From contig JAJXYJ010000002.1 of the NCBI GenBank assembly GCA_021780615.1, forward strand, positions 1-32,496: a DNA stretch of 32,496 bases. Reading direction: 5' to 3'. Positions within the stretch are counted from its first letter, which is position 1, and each line of letters opens with the position of its first letter. The DNA comes from a bacterium (GTDB lineage Bacteria; Patescibacteriota; Minisyncoccia; UBA6257; JAGOQP01). Position numbers and translations under genes: made by a program. The notes beneath the pieces are model-generated. The model did no database searches and was not told where the DNA came from. It was given only the letters and a program-made list of their open reading frames with translations. This document shows positions 17,166-26,259 of this stretch, piece by piece.

Positions 17166-17879
17166 TTGCAAAATGGTCGTCTACGGGCGTACGATAGAGT
17201 CATGCAAAACGTCGGGGGGAAAAATAAAAAAACATACGCTCGTGATGCGCAACACTATTGTATCGGTATTGATGAGGCGGGGAGGGGACCTTTGGCAGGG
17301 AGTGTCTATGCGGGAGCGGTGATGTTGCCGGCATCATATCGCGCGTTGTTTAAAAAGACGAATGCCCCAAAAAAACTGGCTGATTCTAAAAAACTTTCGC
17401 CATCCCAGCGGGAAGCATGGTTTGCGTGGATGAAAAAAAATGGCATTGCGTATGGACATGGGGCGGTATCCTCGTCGCGCATTGATCGTATGAACATTGC
17501 ACGGGCATCTGATATGGCGGCGCAACGGGCATTTGAACAGTTGCGCTCACGGCGCGTTATCACTGCCGCGCAGGTTGTTGCCGATGGGGGGCTTTCGGTA
17601 CGCGTGTCAGAGGGATTTTCATTCAAACACTTTCCCAAAGCCGATGAGCGAGTCGTCGCCGTGTCACTAGCCTCCATTGTTGCCAAGGTACTTCGTGATC
17701 GGTATATGCGTCGTATGCATAGCATGTATCCAGATTATGGATTTGATATTCATAAGGGGTATGGCACGCGTATGCATTATATTGCTCTCCGTCGTTATGG
17801 TCCCTCTTTAATACATCGGTTGACTTTTCTTGGTTCGTTGCGTACAATGGAACAGAAAGAAAGAGGTAGTAATCGGTAA
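17166..17879 (+). CDS. rnhB: Ribonuclease HII
   Basis: YCIGIDEAGRGPLAGSVYAGAVML, LADSKKLSPSQREAW, DERVVAVSLASIVAKVLRDRYM, YGFDIHKGYGTRMH. The start codon could be the internal ATG at 17202. Confidence 0.94.
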   Translation: MQNGRLRAYDRVMQNVGGKNKKTYARDAQHYCIGIDEAGRGPLAGSVYAGAVMLPASYRALFKKTNAPKKLADSKKLSPSQREAWFAWMKKNGIAYGHGAVSSSRIDRMNIARASDMAAQRAFEQLRSRRVITAAQVVADGGLSVRVSEGFSFKHFPKADERVVAVSLASIVAKVLRDRYMRRMHSMYPDYGFDIHKGYGTRMHYIALRRYGPSLIHRLTFLGSLRTMEQKERGSNR

Positions 17880-17934
17880 TCAGTTACCGATTGTTTATTA
17901 CCAATTACCAATTACCAGTTACTAACACACTACT
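17866..17934. repeat. Inverted phrase repeat GTAGTAATCGGTAATCAGTTACCGATTG...TTACCAATTACCAATTACCAGTTACTAACACACTAC
   Basis: Imperfect arms built from GGTAAT / ATTACC words; overlaps the 3' end of rnhB. Confidence 0.6.
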
Positions 17935-18120
17935 ATGGGAGGCGTACCAATGCGGCATCACACCAGTTCCAAAGTCGGACGGCGCCGCTCACATCATGCG
18001 TTAAAACCAGTTCAACATATTGCTCCATGTCCTGAGTGCAAACATCCTATTATGTCGCATCGCGCATGTCCGCACTGTGGTTACTACCGGGGACGGCATG
18101 TAAAGACGGTTAAAAAATAG
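17935..18120 (+). CDS. rpmF: 50S ribosomal protein L32
   Basis: [53 protein letters not shown]; zinc-ribbon CxxC pairs. Confidence 0.94.
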   Translation: MGGVPMRHHTSSKVGRRRSHHALKPVQHIAPCPECKHPIMSHRACPHCGYYRGRHVKTVKK

Positions 18121-18130
18121 AAAGTTTTTA

Positions 18131-18166
18131 GTGCAGTACGACATATGTTTGTGCTGCATTTTTTCT
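18131..18166 (+). terminator. Terminator after rpmF
   Basis: TGCAGTACGAC...GTTTGTGCTGCA followed by TTTTTT. Confidence 0.6.
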
Positions 18167-18281
18167 ATAATAATTTCTGACATCCAAGCACCGTGCACTA
18201 TGGGCAATGAAAACGAAGATTGACATAAGAATTTTACAATAGCTTGAAACGGTATATACTACGCACACCTATTACATTTAT

Positions 18282-18794
18282 ATGGCAACTCGTCACCTTG
18301 CACGTTCCATCGTTCTCCAGTCGCTCTATGAGTGGGATTTTTCCCACAAAGAAGGGGATCTTATAAAAATTGTTCAACGGAACCTTGATGAATTTGGGCC
18401 GGGTATTAACGAGCCTGAATTTGTGTGGAAAATTGTACAAGGAGTCATTGAACATCTTGCTGATATTGATACCATTATTTCAACGTCAGCGGTTGAATGG
18501 CCTTTTGATCAAATTACCATCATTGATCGGAATGTTCTGCGTATTGGCGTATACGAACTAGTCTATGCGGATCACAACGAGGTGCCTTACAAAGTTGCCA
18601 TTAACGAGGCGATTGAGTTGGCAAAAAATTATGGTGGCATTAACTCAGGAAAATTTATTAATGGTGTGTTAGGAACGGTATATAAACAATTGGAGCAGGT
18701 CTCACAAGAAGGAGGTGATAGTGCTTCGGCGGTTATACCAGAAACATCTGATCAGGCACCGTCCACTGCCCCTCACCACATACCAGAGGTATAG
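18282..18794 (+). CDS. nusB: Transcription antitermination factor NusB
   Basis: [68 protein letters not shown]. Confidence 0.95.
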   Translation: MATRHLARSIVLQSLYEWDFSHKEGDLIKIVQRNLDEFGPGINEPEFVWKIVQGVIEHLADIDTIISTSAVEWPFDQITIIDRNVLRIGVYELVYADHNEVPYKVAINEAIELAKNYGGINSGKFINGVLGTVYKQLEQVSQEGGDSASAVIPETSDQAPSTAPHHIPEV

Positions 18795-18805
18795 CTTTTA
18801 GACAT

Positions 18806-19495
18806 ATGCACGACACTTCAGGGATTGAACAAACTATTGGCGTATCGTTTCACCGGAAAGATATACTCATTGAAGCGTTAACGCACCGATCGTATCTTAA
18901 CGAAAATCCATCGTGGGAATTGCCGCACAACGAACGACTCGAATTTTTAGGGGACGCGGTATTGGAGTTGGTGGTTACGGAAAATTTATACGCAACATAT
19001 CCGTTATTGGATGAGGGAAAGTTAACAAATGTGCGAGCGGCGTTGGTTAATTATGTGTCACTGTCCAAGGTGGCGCGTGCCATTAAGTTGGAAGATGCGC
19101 TTTTAATGTCCCGAGGAGAAGCTAAAGATACAGGGCGCGCGCGGGATGTTATTTTGGCCAATGCGTGTGAAGCATTGCTTGGGGCGCTTTATTTGGATCA
19201 CGGATACGAGGCCGCGGCAACGTTTATTAAAAAACATATTTTAATACTTGCCGACGATATTGTGGTCAATCAATCATTTAAGGATGCAAAAAGTTATTTT
19301 CAGGAACTGGCACAAGAGAAACATAAAGTAACGCCAACATATAAAGTGCTGGAAGCAACGGGTCCCGATCATAATAAAACATTTGTGGTGGGTGTTTTCT
19401 TAAAGGACAAAAAAATAGCCGAAGGGAAGGGGTATTCAAAACAGGAGGCGGAAACAGAAGCCGCAAAGAATGGCCTGCAGGCAATGGGCGAGTAG
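18806..19495 (+). CDS. rnc: Ribonuclease III
   Basis: LIEALTHRSYLNENPSWELPHNERLEFLGDAVLELVVTENLY, ANACEALLGALYLDHGYEAA, C-terminal dsRBD. Confidence 0.97.
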   Translation: MHDTSGIEQTIGVSFHRKDILIEALTHRSYLNENPSWELPHNERLEFLGDAVLELVVTENLYATYPLLDEGKLTNVRAALVNYVSLSKVARAIKLEDALLMSRGEAKDTGRARDVILANACEALLGALYLDHGYEAAATFIKKHILILADDIVVNQSFKDAKSYFQELAQEKHKVTPTYKVLEATGPDHNKTFVVGVFLKDKKIAEGKGYSKQEAETEAAKNGLQAMGE

Positions 19496-19510
19496 GTATT
19501 ATTTTTTGGT

Positions 19511-21715
19511 ATGTTTTTAAAAAGACTTGAAATAAATGGATTTAAGTCATTTGCTCAAAAGACAGTCTTTGAGTTTTCTTCGGGTATTGTGGGCATTGTC
19601 GGTCCCAACGGATCGGGAAAATCAAATGTCATTGATGCTATCCGCTGGCTATTGGGGGAGCGTGAGGCAAAAAATTTGCGGGGAGGAAAAATAGAGGATC
19701 TTATTTTTGCCGGCACCGCAAAAAAACCGCGCATGTCCATGGCGCAGGTGAGTTTGGTATTTGATAACACCTCAGGACAACTCCCTGTTGATTTTAAAGA
19801 GGTGGTTATTACTCGCAAAATAAGCCGTAACGGCGACTCTGAATATTACATCAACGATGTGCCAGTGCGCCTCAAAGACATTATTGATTTCTTTTCAAAG
19901 ATAAAATTGGGAACCAAAGGACTCACCATTATCGGTCAGGGGGCGGGAGATATTTTTGTGCGGGCGACGCCTCAGGAACGCATGATGATGGTGCAGGAGA
20001 TTTTGGGTTTGCGGGAATATCAGATAAAAAAAGCCGATGCCGCGCGCAAATTAAAACATACCACCAATAATTTAGAAAAGGTGCAGGCAATGGTACAGGA
20101 AGTGGCGCCGAGGTTGCGGATGTTAAAACGTCAAACAGCAAAATGGGAAAAGCGCTTTGAAGTGGAACAGCAACTCCGTGATTTAGAAAGTGATTTCTTT
20201 ACGTACAAAATAAAATTACTCCGTGACCGAGGCCATCAACTCACCGAACCAATGGGGGCCTTAGAAGAACACATAGCCGCCCTGCAGGTGGAAGAACAGA
20301 GTTTTGAAAAGGAGTTGGCTATATTGGAATCCGGATCGCTCTCGTCACAAAAACTTCAGGATATACAAAATCGTAAACGTGAACTGTTTGCAAAAAAATC
20401 AGATTTTGAGCGAAAACTTTTTCGTGCTGAGGCGGCACTGGAACGGGTGCAGGCAGTCAGTGAGAAACACAGCGTTGATGCCGCCACGGCACAGCGTGCG
20501 TTAACCGATGTGAGAAAAGATCTTGAGGCGATGCTTGACATACAAGAGGTCCATTCCCTCAAAGAGCGGATTACCGCTGTCCTAGCGATGGTGCACGAAG
20601 TGCTCACGGGAAATATGTCAAAAGAATCAACTCCTCCCAAGACCGATGAGATGGAAAAAGAGAGGGCTCAAACTCAAAAATACATTGCACAAGCCGACGC
20701 CGCCATTCGAGAATTAGAACAAGCAGAACGGGATCTCTCGTCAGGAGTGGAATCATTCAATACACGTTTTAAATCGGTATTTGGACAGTTGGAACAGGTG
20801 CGGACGCAGATACACCATATGCGCGATCAACAAAACACCATTCGTTTTGAAACGGAAAAAAATGAGTACAAGCTCGAAGAGTTAAAAAACTACATTGTTT
20901 CTTTGGGGGGAGTGGCAGAAACATTTTTTACTCGTGCCGCCGACCCCGCATTTCACGCTTCTTTTTCTCCTCAGGAACTTGAGGATCGTGAACGACAGAT
21001 ACTTCGTTTGCGTGGTGAATTGGCGGCTATCGGAGATATTGACGAAGCGCTTCTTAAAGAAACCACCGAAGTTGAAGCTCATTATACCTATCTCACCCGT
21101 GAATCCCAAGATCTTGAAACGGCATCAAAAGATTTAGCACGTCTCATGAGTGAACTTCACGAAAAAATAACGGGACAATTTCAAGATTCGTTTAAGCAGG
21201 TAAATGAAGAATTTAACACCTTCTTTCGACTTATGTTTGGAGGTGGGGCGGCAAAGATGAAAATCATATCACGCGAAAAACAGCCAACGGTACTGGAGGG
21301 CGAACTTGAAGAGGTTGCTTCGCCGGTCAGTGGTGGCGACGATGCATCGCAGATGCAGGGGATTGATGTGGACGTATCTATTCCGCAGAAAAAAATTACC
21401 AGCTTAGAAATGCTTTCGGGAGGAGAAAAAAGTTTGGTGTCTATTGCGGTGCTCTTTGCACTTATCGCGGTAAGTCCGCCACCGTTTCTGGTTCTTGATG
21501 AAGTAGACTCGGCATTGGACGAAAAAAACTCAAAGCGGTTTTCGGATCTCATTAAAAATTTTGCGCACCATACGCAATTTATCGTGGTGACTCATAACCG
21601 CGTGGCAATGGAAGCGGCTGAAGTGCTCTACGGCGTGACTATGGATGAAGGCGGGGGCTCAAAGGTGCTTTCATTAAAACTTGAGGATAAGTTGGCGCAA
21701 GAAGTGGCACGATAA
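19511..21715 (+). CDS. SMC-like ATPase, short (734 aa), no recognisable hinge
   Basis: Walker A IVGPNGSGKSNVIDAIRWLLGE; signature MLSGGEKSLVSIAVLFAL; Walker B FLVLDEVDSALDE; coiled-coil arms of about 180-230 aa each. Confidence 0.93.
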   Translation: MFLKRLEINGFKSFAQKTVFEFSSGIVGIVGPNGSGKSNVIDAIRWLLGEREAKNLRGGKIEDLIFAGTAKKPRMSMAQVSLVFDNTSGQLPVDFKEVVITRKISRNGDSEYYINDVPVRLKDIIDFFSKIKLGTKGLTIIGQGAGDIFVRATPQERMMMVQEILGLREYQIKKADAARKLKHTTNNLEKVQAMVQEVAPRLRMLKRQTAKWEKRFEVEQQLRDLESDFFTYKIKLLRDRGHQLTEPMGALEEHIAALQVEEQSFEKELAILESGSLSSQKLQDIQNRKRELFAKKSDFERKLFRAEAALERVQAVSEKHSVDAATAQRALTDVRKDLEAMLDIQEVHSLKERITAVLAMVHEVLTGNMSKESTPPKTDEMEKERAQTQKYIAQADAAIRELEQAERDLSSGVESFNTRFKSVFGQLEQVRTQIHHMRDQQNTIRFETEKNEYKLEELKNYIVSLGGVAETFFTRAADPAFHASFSPQELEDRERQILRLRGELAAIGDIDEALLKETTEVEAHYTYLTRESQDLETASKDLARLMSELHEKITGQFQDSFKQVNEEFNTFFRLMFGGGAAKMKIISREKQPTVLEGELEEVASPVSGGDDASQMQGIDVDVSIPQKKITSLEMLSGGEKSLVSIAVLFALIAVSPPPFLVLDEVDSALDEKNSKRFSDLIKNFAHHTQFIVVTHNRVAMEAAEVLYGVTMDEGGGSKVLSLKLEDKLAQEVAR

Positions 21716-21718
21716 GAA

Positions 21719-21815
21719 TATGGAATTGGTAGTATGGAGTATGGAAGAAAACATGGTGAATATTTTTCTTCCTTCATACTTGCTCCTTATCCCATAATAC
21801 TATTCCTTCATTGAC
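21719..21815. repeat. Inverted phrase repeat (GGTAGTATGGAGTATGGAAGAAAA ... TTTTTCTTCCTTCATACTTGCTCCTTATCCCATAATACTATTCC)
   Basis: Imperfect inverted arms between the SMC-like gene and rpsP. Confidence 0.6.
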
Positions 21816-21869
21816 TTTCCCCCTTATTTTCTATACACTAGCATCCATTGAAGTAACGAATTATTTATT

Positions 21870-22250
21870 ATGTTAGCAATCAAACTCCGTCCCATTGGCA
21901 AGAAAAAGCAGATCTCATACCGCGTGGTGGTAGGGGAAAAACGGTCAAAATTAGTCGGTAAATTTACCGAAGATATTGGCTGGTACAATCCGCATACAAA
22001 CAAATTTTCATTAAACAATGACCGGGTAAAGTATTGGATCGCCTCAGGCGCGCTTCCAACGCCGTCTGTGCATAATATCCTCATTACCGCAAAACTCATT
22101 GAAGGAACAAAAATTCCTTTGCATGGAAAATCAAAACAACCTCAGCCCGAAGCCGCTCCTGTTGCACCAACAGCCGCCGCAGCGCAACCAGAACCTCAGG
22201 CATCACCAGAGCCAGAGCCGCAAGAAGCGCCAAGCGAGGTGACAGAATAG
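21870..22250 (+). CDS. rpsP: 30S ribosomal protein S16 with Ala/Pro/Glu-rich tail
   Basis: MLAIKLRPIGKKKQISYRVVVGEKRSKLVGKFTEDIGWYNPHTNKFSLNNDRVKYWIASGALPTPSVHNIL. Confidence 0.95.
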   Translation: MLAIKLRPIGKKKQISYRVVVGEKRSKLVGKFTEDIGWYNPHTNKFSLNNDRVKYWIASGALPTPSVHNILITAKLIEGTKIPLHGKSKQPQPEAAPVAPTAAAAQPEPQASPEPEPQEAPSEVTE

Positions 22251-22318
22251 TAAGAAAAAGATATACTACGTAAGCTAAAATATAAAGGTCGTTCGAGCAA
22301 GAAATCACGAATGTACGT

Positions 22319-22672
22319 ATGGAACAATTCAAAGATCAGATGTTTCTCGAATTCCTCGTGAAGTCCATTGTTGATAATCCGCAGGACGTTGTTGTTGAGC
22401 GGACAATCGATGAGATGGGCGTGTTATTGACGTTGAAGGTGCACCGTGCCGACATGGGACAAATTGTCGGTCGCCAAGGATCAACCGCAAAGGCAATTAG
22501 ATCATTGTTGCGTATTGTGGGTATGAAGAACAATGCGCGCGTGAATCTTAAAATTCTTGAGCCGGAAGGAGGGTCCATGCCTCGCCGAGAGCACAATGAG
22601 CACGAAGAGGAACAAGGGCAACAGCCTGTTTCAGATGTCGACCAAGCGGTCGCCGATCTTCAGAATCTCTAA
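22319..22672 (+). CDS. KH-domain RNA-binding protein (KhpA/YlqC-like)
   Basis: LEFLVKSIVDNPQDVVVERTIDEMGVLLTLKVHRADMGQIVGRQGSTAKAIRSLLRI; between rpsP and trmD. Confidence 0.88.
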   Translation: MEQFKDQMFLEFLVKSIVDNPQDVVVERTIDEMGVLLTLKVHRADMGQIVGRQGSTAKAIRSLLRIVGMKNNARVNLKILEPEGGSMPRREHNEHEEEQGQQPVSDVDQAVADLQNL

Positions 22673-22696
22673 GGTAGAACAGTCTTTTTTTAAAAT

Positions 22697-22731
22697 AATA
22701 ACCCCGCTCCTTTCCAAAGGGGCGGGGTTTG
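22697..22731 (+). terminator. Terminator
   Basis: CCCCGCTCCTTTCC-aaa-GGGGCGGGGTTT. Confidence 0.75.
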
Positions 22732-22846
22732 TGGTTTAATGAGGGGGAATGAATTTTATAATTTTTAATTTTTGAATTTTTAAATAATGTTTTAGTTTCT
22801 CCTGCCTGCCGGCAAGCAGGAATGTTTAAAAATTAGCCATAATCCC

Positions 22847-23536
22847 ATGACTTTCCATTTCATATCCCTCTTTCCCGATGTATTTGAGCCATATCTTTCC
22901 GCATCGGTTATTGGAAGAGCTCAAAAGAAAAAAATCATAACAGTCAAAGCGCATGACCTGCGCCGTTGGGCGACCGATAAGCATCACAAGGCGGACGACA
23001 AGCCATTTGGGGGTGGTCCAGGCATGGTGCTGAAGGTTGAACCGATATATAAGGGAGTTAAAAGTATAAAGTCAAAAGTTGAAAGTAGAAAAGGAAAAAA
23101 ACAGAAGACACGGGTGATTCTTTTGAGTACGCGGGGAACATTGTTGACTGGGGCGGTGGCAAAACGGCTTTCTACATATGATCATCTTATTTTTATCTGC
23201 GGCCGATATGAGGGGGTTGATGAGCGGGTTGCAGAGCATGTGGCGGATGAAGAGATCTCCATCGGCGACGTGGTGCTTTCAGGAGGGGAGCTTCCCGCAC
23301 TGGTGGTCGCTGACGCAGTGGCCCGCTTTATTCCTGGTGTGCTAGGGACATACGAATCATTGGAAGATATTAAAGGAAGTTATCCGACCTACACGCATCC
23401 TGAAGTTTTTTTCCCCGTCAAAAAAGGTGTTCAGGGTAAAACGCGAGGATGGCGTGTGCCGTCCGTGCTTTTATCGGGAGATCATAAAAAAATAGATGCT
23501 TGGCGAAAGGATACTGATGGGCGCACGGGAAAATAA
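22847..23536 (+). CDS. trmD: tRNA (guanine37-N1)-methyltransferase
   Basis: MTFHFISLFPDVFEPYLSASVIGRAQKK, HKADDKPFGGGPGMVLKVEPIY, ICGRYEGVDERVAEHVADEEISIGDVVLSGGELPALVVADAVARFIPGVLG. Confidence 0.96.
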   Translation: MTFHFISLFPDVFEPYLSASVIGRAQKKKIITVKAHDLRRWATDKHHKADDKPFGGGPGMVLKVEPIYKGVKSIKSKVESRKGKKQKTRVILLSTRGTLLTGAVAKRLSTYDHLIFICGRYEGVDERVAEHVADEEISIGDVVLSGGELPALVVADAVARFIPGVLGTYESLEDIKGSYPTYTHPEVFFPVKKGVQGKTRGWRVPSVLLSGDHKKIDAWRKDTDGRTGK

Positions 23537-23554
23537 TGTGATATACTACAAACT

Positions 23555-24157
23555 ATGACAGAACCTACATTTATCACATTGGTTTCTTGGGTTATTGCTC
23601 ATGGGTACACACTATTTTTTGTCGCCTCAATACTTGAGGGCCCTCTGGTCACTGCTGCCGCCGGTGTCGCCGCATCGTTAGGATATTTTAGTTTGCCGAT
23701 TATTATCCTTATTTCCATTGCAGGAGACCTGGTTGCCGACACGCTCTATTATGCCATCGGCTATTGGGGTGGTAGAAAATTTGTCGAACGGTTCGGTATC
23801 TATGTGGGACTTACGATTGAGCGGATTAAAAAATTTGAATCATTGTTGCATCGTCATTTAGGAAAGACGATGGTTTTTTTTAAACTATCTCCGGTCATTC
23901 CGGTTCCGGGTATTTTACTCATCGGTTCATCCCGCGCCCCGCTACGGAAATTTGTTAAAACATCTTTGATCATTACCGTTCCCAAATCAATCTTGTTTGC
24001 GTTCATTGGGTTCTATTCGGGGAAGGCGTATGCATATCTGAGTGGTACAATTGTGAAGGCGCAATATGCCGTATTTATCTCGGTACTTCTTATTTTTGCG
24101 GTGTATTTTCTGTACAAGTGGGGATCTGAGTATATTGTTGAAAAGATAAAAGAATAG
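23555..24157 (+). CDS. DedA family / VTT-domain membrane protein
   Basis: Multiple TM segments; EGPLVTAAAGVAASLGYFSLPIIILISIAGDLVADTLYYAIGYWGGRKFVERFG; FFKLSPVIPVPGILLIGSSRAPLRKF. Confidence 0.85.
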   Translation: MTEPTFITLVSWVIAHGYTLFFVASILEGPLVTAAAGVAASLGYFSLPIIILISIAGDLVADTLYYAIGYWGGRKFVERFGIYVGLTIERIKKFESLLHRHLGKTMVFFKLSPVIPVPGILLIGSSRAPLRKFVKTSLIITVPKSILFAFIGFYSGKAYAYLSGTIVKAQYAVFISVLLIFAVYFLYKWGSEYIVEKIKE

Positions 24158-24242
24158 TTTTTTCTTGACATGCATTCGTTTTGTTGCGATGCTCTATCCA
24201 GCTATTTTATATTTTGAAAATAATAAAAAAAGGAATAACTCT

Positions 24243-25406
24243 ATGAATATTCTTATGGGTCATGAAGCTCAACCGGAAGGAGACGGCGTTACTGTTGTGG
24301 TCAGAAAAATTGCTAAAAAAGCGGTTGAGTATGGCGATAAAAGTATTGTCGTAACTGGCTGGGTGCAACATCAAGAACTTTCTCCAGTTCCGCTCTATTT
24401 CGTACCGGCAATTAGATTTCCTCTGTATCGGGAATATAGAATGCCCTATCAGACTCGTTTCGACGAAAATCTGGTAAAAAAGTTGGATGCTTTTGATCCT
24501 GACGTTATTCATTTGCACAGTCCAGGACCATTTTTTGCGCGTGCAATCATTGCATACGCTCGTCAAAAAGGCATCCCTATTATTGGTACGTATCATACCG
24601 ATTTTGATAAGTATCTTCGGTATTATCACCTCTCATTACTTCGTCCGCTTCTCTGGTTTTTGCTACGGGGGGTCTACAACAATGTGGATGCGGTCACAAC
24701 GCCTTCACAAGCAACCGCGGAAAGTCTTATATACCACGGAGTAAAAAATGTACATGTTATCCCGTGGGGGACAGATCTTAAAGGATTTAATCCCTCATAT
24801 CGATCCGCCCAATGGCGGGCAAAAATTCTTACTGGTGAACAGAAGAAAATTATGCTCTTTGTGGGGCGCCTCACGTGGGAAAAGGATTTAAAGACGCTTG
24901 CTAAAGTATGGAACATCTTACGTGGCACACGCAACGATGTTGTTATGGTTATTGCCGGAGACGGTCCTAACAGAAAAGATCTTGAAAAATTAATGCCCAA
25001 AGCTCAGTTTCTTGGGCGCATTAATAAAGAGGATCTTGCCATAGCTTATGCCTCCAGCGATATTCTTTTGTTTCCGTCAAGTACGGAAACGTTTGGTAAT
25101 GTCACTATTGAAGCGATGGCGTCGGGTATTGTGCCTGTCGTCGCCAATGAAGGGGGGAGTAAAACACTCGTCAAAGACGGAGAAACCGGATTTTTATGCC
25201 GTACGCGAGATGCAAAAGATTTTGCGCAAAAAACGCAGCAACTTCTGGATGATGAAAATCTCTACGCACGGATGCGCAGTGCATGCATAACGTATGCCCA
25301 AGATTTCTCTTGGGAGCGGGTATATGAACATATCCGCGATATATACACTTCAGTTATTCAAGAAGAGGTTCCTGCCTATGAGGAAGAACTTCTCTCGCAG
25401 GGATAG
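24243..25406 (+). CDS. Glycosyltransferase family 4 (GT-B)
   Basis: MNILMGHEAQPEGDGVTVVVRKIAKKAVEYG..., GTYHTDFDKYLRYYHL, IPWGTDLKGFNP, LFVGRLTWEKDLKTLAKV, FPSSTETFGNVTIEAMASGIVPVVANEGGSKTLVKDGETGFL. The internal ATG at 24243, with SD AAAGGAAT, is preferred over 24165. Confidence 0.9.
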   Translation: MNILMGHEAQPEGDGVTVVVRKIAKKAVEYGDKSIVVTGWVQHQELSPVPLYFVPAIRFPLYREYRMPYQTRFDENLVKKLDAFDPDVIHLHSPGPFFARAIIAYARQKGIPIIGTYHTDFDKYLRYYHLSLLRPLLWFLLRGVYNNVDAVTTPSQATAESLIYHGVKNVHVIPWGTDLKGFNPSYRSAQWRAKILTGEQKKIMLFVGRLTWEKDLKTLAKVWNILRGTRNDVVMVIAGDGPNRKDLEKLMPKAQFLGRINKEDLAIAYASSDILLFPSSTETFGNVTIEAMASGIVPVVANEGGSKTLVKDGETGFLCRTRDAKDFAQKTQQLLDDENLYARMRSACITYAQDFSWERVYEHIRDIYTSVIQEEVPAYEEELLSQG

Positions 25407-25409
25407 GCA

Positions 25410-25440
25410 ACACCGTGTAGCAACTCTACACGGTGTTTTT
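25410..25440 (+). terminator. Terminator
   Basis: ACACCGTGTAG-caact-CTACACGGTGTTTTT. Confidence 0.88.
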
Positions 25441-25542
25441 ATGGAATGACACAAAGCCATATTGGGGCTATTAATAAACATTTTTGTTCAAGAGGGTGTG
25501 GATAACGTAAAAAAATGGCTCATAAGCTCATTTTTTTATTAC

Positions 25543-25589
25543 TTGACGGAAGATGGGTGACGCGATATGTTTAATGTATATATAACATT
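25543..25589 (+). promoter_or_regulatory. Promoter plus candidate operator of the lexA-like gene
   Basis: TTGACG-N17-TATGTT (25543-25571), then dyad AATGT-atatata-ACATT (25573-25589) across the predicted +1. Confidence 0.6.
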
Positions 25590-25602
25590 ATTGAACAAAC
25601 AT

Positions 25603-26259
25603 ATGGATATATTAACACCGCACGAAGAAAAGGTTTTAGGAGCTATTAAATCTTTTTTTGCCAGCCATCGAGTGATGCCAACAGTGAGAGAAATCCAACA
25701 AGAAGCCGAACGCATGGGATTGGTGGTTAAAAGTATCGGAAGTATTTTTCTCTATCTTAAAAGTCTTGAGCGCAAAAACTATATTACCCGCCCTTCAGAT
25801 CGAAAACGACGGGGTATTGAACTTATTGATGCGGCAAAGGATCATTTCATTCGCGTACCGCTTTTTGGATCGGCGAGTGCCGGGACGCCGGTGTTTTTTG
25901 CCGAACAAAACATAGAAGGATACCTGCGTGTCTCTAGTCGTCTCCTGCGCAATGATAAAGTATTTGGGCTGCGCGTCGCAGGGGATTCTATGAATCAGGC
26001 GGAAGTGAATGGTAAGAAAATAGCGGATGGAGATTTTATCCTCGTAGATCCTGGTCCGCACGAGTATCACGATGGCGATAAAGTGTTGGTGGTTATTGAT
26101 GGCTTGGCGACTGTTAAAAATTTTAAACGGGTGGAAAAGAGGGTTATTGGGCTTTTTCCGCAATCAAGCAATCCGGTGCACCAGCCGATATATCTCACGC
26201 CCATGGATGATTTTATCATCAACGGCAAAGTCATTGATGTGCTCAAACACTTTCGCTAA
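25603..26259 (+). CDS. lexA: LexA-like repressor / S24 peptidase
   Basis: N-terminal wHTH MDILTPHEEKVLGAIKSFFASHRVMPTVREIQQEA; cleavage-type SASAGTP; GDSM catalytic Ser; ATVKNF with Lys; UmuD/S24 fold motifs. Confidence 0.87.
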   Translation: MDILTPHEEKVLGAIKSFFASHRVMPTVREIQQEAERMGLVVKSIGSIFLYLKSLERKNYITRPSDRKRRGIELIDAAKDHFIRVPLFGSASAGTPVFFAEQNIEGYLRVSSRLLRNDKVFGLRVAGDSMNQAEVNGKKIADGDFILVDPGPHEYHDGDKVLVVIDGLATVKNFKRVEKRVIGLFPQSSNPVHQPIYLTPMDDFIINGKVIDVLKHFR

